NCBI GenBank assembly: GCA_021234535.1
Contig: CM037843.1
Coordinates: forward strand, 39,247,200-39,311,199
Direction of reading: 5' to 3'
Length of the DNA stretch: 64,000 nucleotides
Origin: Stichopus chloronotus
Lineage: Eukaryota > Echinodermata > Holothuroidea > Aspidochirotida > Stichopodidae
Shown here: positions 60,701 through 64,000 of the stretch, in pieces
Numbering within the stretch: position 1 is the stretch's first letter
Layout of the letters: every line of letters starts with the position of its first letter
Made by a program: the position numbers and the translations under genes
The notes under the pieces: generated by a model
The model's database searches: none
The model's input: only the letters and a program-made list of their open reading frames with translations
What the model was told of the DNA's origin: nothing

Positions 60701-63700
60701 TTGATACCATGGAGTTGCTCCATGTTGACACACTCTTTTTCTACAGTTTCAATTATCATCTGGTACTTCATATTGAATGTTGTAACCTGTCACTGGGCAA
60801 ATTTAGGACTAAACTTCCTTTCATTTTCAGTATGTTTTGCACACAAATTACATCCTTGTACATGTTTGTGTCAGTGTACTGAAACTTCCTACAATATCAA
60901 ATTACTGTTGTAAACCTACCCATTCATTTGAAGTGTGGCATGTACTGCACATTGAAGATGTAAAGAATTTAATTGCATCAACAGATGAGGCTCGTCTGCT
61001 GTTAACAGGATGCATGCATCGATCATGTTCATGTAGCAAGTCATTTTCAGATTCAGTATACTTCATGGACAGAAATCTGATAACAAAAATCACTTTAAAC
61101 AAGCAGTAGCTGCTATTGTATATCAGAAAGAATATTAATGAGCTATGTGATAGTGAGAACTAAAACCAACTTACAGCTGTGCATGTTTAACAAAGCTACT
61201 GTGCAATATGGTTGACAAACAATCAAACAGTATTGACCTCATTAACGTGATTACTGTAGGCCCTACATCAATTTGTGTAATATGATGTATAAGGCTCAAT
61301 GCAAATACCAGACCACTAGGAGACATGATCTCATATTGTATACATGTTAATACATGCCAAGGGTATTCTATTTTAGTTCACCCTGTCATGTGATTCTCGC
61401 TTCTAAACAAAATGTGCTTCAACAAACGCAGCACTGTAACATAGCCCTCTCTTGGCAACCAGGCCAAACAAATTTGTTTAGTGCTGCTGGGCATGGTAGA
61501 CTGCTACGATGATTAATACATAATTTGCAGTTGCTAACTTGCTATGCCAAGTTCACTGTACATGGGATGTACAGCCTGCTGGCAAGAATGTATGATAATG
61601 AGACTTGCTAACAGATCAATGTCCTGGTGTAATCTGTTCAAACAGCAGACACATAACTTGACAATGTGCACATGGTGCAATATTGTATTACCATGTACAC
61701 AGAATCACTGATCCAGTATATGGTGGGGCTATAATAAAGAGAACGATATAAAGTGTCTGCACTAAAACAGCAAACAGGCATACACGCGCACAAATGATGA
61801 CGAATATTCAGAAAACCTGAAATGAGCCAATAAATCACACACATGTGTCTCATGCAGAACTGTTCTCTAAATATTTGCAATGATTCAAATAGTTCTGTAA
61901 TGCTTCAACAAGTTTCACACAGTACATCAAAGCTTAGGGTAGCTATACCTTAAAAAAATTTGATCAATTTTTGAAAGACTTTTTTATTGCTCCTTCCACT
62001 CTTTTTATAGCAAACATAATCCTGCATGAATGTTACCTGTTACAAGGCTTGTCCCACTTGGTCCAGCAGTGGCTGGCTCTTTCTTCAGCTTTACGGAACG
62101 TTGACCTTCACTGACACCATTTGGCAGTTCTTCTTCTTTCTTTTTATCCTCTGATAGTACATTTCCAGACAACTCCGTATTCTCTTTGCCATTTTCAAGA
62201 ATACCTAACCGCTTCCGAAGTTCATCATTATCCTTCCTGAGCTGTTCTACTTCTTCCTCCCTGTTGACATGACCATTAGAGACTAATTTCTGGTCATTTT
62301 TATCAACTTCATTTTGAATTGTATGACCACTGTCCTTCTTAAGGGATGTTAACTCATTTTTCAGTTGGCTGTTCTCCAAACGAAGGCTCTCCACCTGTGT
62401 CCTGAGAAGTCGCAAAGCTCCATTCTCTTTTTTCAATACGTCTATCAGATGACGTTGAGTGGCAACCAGCTCCTGTTGGTCCAGATACCCTTCTGCTTCT
62501 TCGATCGTCTACAGAGAAAAATAGTAGCACAACTGTTCAAGCATGTACACCTGACTCACAGCTATGATAGATCATTTTTTTATAAACTGCTCTGTTTCTA
62601 AGAAGAGCAAAGTTTGTGACATTACGATTAAATATTTTATAAGAACTGAAAGGTGAATAGTGAAGCATGAATCTTGTTCAAAGTTGAATCTCTTCAAAGC
62701 TTAAAGGGGAACTCCAGGCAAGGAACATGTCTTATAACTTATTCAAGCCAGTTCAAACCATTTTCATTCATATTCTTGATGTTTTGAAAGGAACTTCTCG
62801 TGGGCAACATGATATGTTCAAACTTCACCCCCAACTGAGTTTCTAACACTATGCATGTATACAAAGGGTGTGGATATTGTGATGTAATTGGCTGTGATCT
62901 CTGTGGCTTGTGACATAGTCTACCAGCTCTAATCCATGACAACCAACCTGATTGTCCTACGTGATAAGCACTTAGATGGCTTATTGTCCACAGTTTATGG
63001 AAACGTTTAGTTCATACTTAAGAAGATTACGTCCTCCTTATCTTCAAGGAATTGTTTGCACCGCCCTAAGCTGCATAATGGGGCCTTTTGAGGAGAAATT
63101 CCACTTCCTGTGTGTTTTATCTTGACTTTATTGATTACTTATTTTACCTTGTGATAGCCACGTTGAATACACAGTGTGTCTAATTACTAATTATGTAGGT
63201 TACTCATCTTGGTCATCACTGGTCGTCGACTACCTCACAAGCCACAGAGATCAAGGCCAATTACATCATAATGGCCACGCCCTTTGTATACAAGCATAGT
63301 GTTAGAAACTCTGTTGGGCGAGAAATTTGAACATGTCACGTTGCCCATGAGTGCTTCATTTCATAACATCAAGAACATGAATGAAAATGGTTTGAAATGG
63401 CTTAAATAAGTCAGAAGACATGTTCCTTGCCTGAAATTCCCCTTTAACAGGAGTAGAGTCCAGTACTTTTTTGACTGTTGGAATAGTTGTGTAAATGTGA
63501 AATACATAAATGTGACAACTGTTTGGCCAAAAGAGGAACCCTACATACATACATTGCATTTAAGAGACAATCCCACATTGGAATGGTTGCTTTGCTTTCA
63601 ATGCTTTCTTACTTAAAATCCCTTAGGAAAACAACAGTTTACAAATATTGTTTCTTCTGTCAAGTATTCGAGCTATGGAATTGAATGTGGGATGGAAATC

Positions 63701-63988
63701 CCTCTCTAAATACTTTTTTCGGGGGATTTTCAAAATCAAGGAGGGAGTTGTCACTTGATTCTATTGCAATTTATTGTGTGTATTTACTATTGTAGCTGTG
63801 ACCTCAGCTATGGAAAAGTAGGCAGGATTTTTTTGCATAAGATTTATCTTTGTGAAGGATTCAGGAGACAAATCTCGGATTCATGCAATTCCGCACCTTA
63901 CCGCAAACACTGATTCTGTCCTGTAATAATAATTGTTATATAAGTTAGCAGGCACTTTCACATCATTGTCCCACGTGATATTACACCT
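57578..63988 (-). CDS. Coiled-coil protein with unrecognised C-terminal alpha/beta domain (5' part outside window)
   Basis: Exons on the minus strand are 63988-63902, 62508-62037, 60464-60252 and 57786-57578, giving 326 residues of the C-terminal part of a longer protein. Junction phases agree (0, 1, 1). The first exons give an acidic helix (TIEEAEGYLDQQELVATQRH) that becomes a coiled coil rich in Leu, Glu, Lys and Gln (ALRLLRTQVESLRLENSQLK; VEQLRKDNDELRKRLGILEN), then a charged linker. The last two exons give a compact domain with three hydrophobic strands (QITLVLCQA, AEIILVVYHLA, NICLVVDVFYS) separated by helical stretches and ending RIYRLFGILC. I do not recognise the domain. The overall shape suggests a cytosolic scaffold or signalling protein, which is inference only. 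Confidence 0.8.
60252..60464 (-). CDS. Coiled-coil gene, penultimate exon
   Basis: Acceptor TTCCCTTGCAG, donor AGCT|GTAAGT, phase 1-1, 213 nt. Encodes VSCLLKCRGKFHDCDETMQA, then KSYMSTKCVDLVLNDWQEGK and ITLVLCQATSTNYLVDIKKA. Five cysteines lie in 71 residues; the CX(7)C spacing is not a standard zinc motif that I know. Confidence 0.82.
60465..62036 (-). other. Intron of the coiled-coil gene
   Basis: A 1.57-kb intron. I see no further exon, transposon end or tandem repeat in it. Confidence 0.55.
62037..62508 (-). CDS. Coiled-coil gene, 472-nt exon
   Basis: Acceptor TTTCTCTGTAG, donor ACAG|GTAACA, starts in phase 0 and ends in phase 1. It carries the coiled coil in two parts (about exon residues 25-55 and 75-105), interrupted by a polar stretch (SGHTIQNEVDKNDQKLVSNG), then a Lys/Glu-rich linker with PNGVSEG and EPATAGPSGTS. 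The longest coding exon in the window. Confidence 0.88.
62701..63447. mobile_element. 747-bp foldback element flanked by TTAA, in an intron of the coiled-coil gene
   Basis: Left end TTAAAGGGGAACTCCAGGCA, right end GAAATTCCCCTTTAA. The left arm (62701 to about 62945) and the inverse of the right arm (63447 to about 63205) align over about 240 bases with scattered mismatches: GGCAAGGAACATGTCTT, AAACCATTTTCATTCAT, GTTTCTAACACTATGC, GATCTCTGTGGCTTGTGA. The centre (62946-63204) is not paired. No coding sequence. TTAA at both ends suggests piggyBac-type mobilisation. Confidence 0.9.
63902..63988 (-). CDS. Coiled-coil gene, first visible exon
   Basis: Encodes 29 residues containing CNITWDNDVKVPANLYNNYY and TESVFA; donor GCG|GTAAGG, phase 0, joining in frame to TIEEAEGYL of the next exon. 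The acceptor is read as TTTAGTAG ending at 63989, because an in-frame TAG lies just upstream; the start could be 63986 instead. The frame is open on this strand and the junction agrees with the next exon's phase. No homology supports it. Confidence 0.55.
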
Positions 63989-64000
63989 CTACTAAAGCCA

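Noticed and set aside
63521..63700. Words CCCACATT and AATGTGGG as a second foldback near the right edge
   Set aside because: Only about eight bases pair and the surrounding sequence does not, which is expected by chance.

Overview
The window is a piece of animal nuclear genome. It is AT-rich and gene-poor. Its genes are split by GT-AG introns of about 1 to 5 kb, some exons are only 30-36 nt long, and there are many short non-autonomous DNA transposons. I found no ribosomal RNA, tRNA, CRISPR or bacterial-style operon. The transposon load, a repeat family carrying TGACCT arrays, and an excess of the palindrome TAGGCCTA suggest a marine invertebrate, and I lean towards an echinoderm. That placement is an inference from style, not from a marker gene.

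Three genes can be supported. (1) On the minus strand, 17909 down to 7188, six exons encode an isoaspartyl peptidase/L-asparaginase of the N-terminal-nucleophile hydrolase superfamily (ASRGL1-like). All active-site residues and all splice sites are present, but exons 1 and 6 each contain one extra base that breaks the frame. (2) On the plus strand, 35203 to 43599, six exons encode a 141-residue low-complexity protein rich in Gly, Tyr, Pro, Arg and Val with a 19-proline run. Every coding intron is phase 1, and four internal exons of 30, 36, 36 and 102 nt are symmetric cassettes. I do not recognise a family. (3) On the minus strand, from the right edge (63988) down to 57578, four exons encode a coiled-coil protein with an unrecognised C-terminal alpha/beta-looking domain. 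Its 5' end lies outside the window.

Layout: 1-6590 is a tandem duplication of a 3.4-kb unit that contains a 1.09-kb internal repeat and arrays of a ~140-bp TGACCT-rich unit. 6591-17909 is the asparaginase gene, with more of the same repeat family in its introns. 17910-35202 is intergenic: a hAT-like element with 8-bp target duplications that contains two TTAA-flanked MITEs, a 15-bp GTCTCA minisatellite, a near-perfect 20-bp-arm palindrome, a duplicated hairpin segment and a GAT microsatellite. 35203-43599 is the microexon gene, with a 219-bp foldback element in its third coding intron. 43600-57577 has no gene I can support; it holds a hAT MITE, diverged local duplications and an interspersed repeat. 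57578-64000 is the coiled-coil gene, whose first visible intron holds a 747-bp foldback element. The three genes show no sign of acting together.

All boundaries and counts were read by eye. Exon calls rest on open frames, splice dinucleotides, phase agreement and, for gene 1, family motifs.
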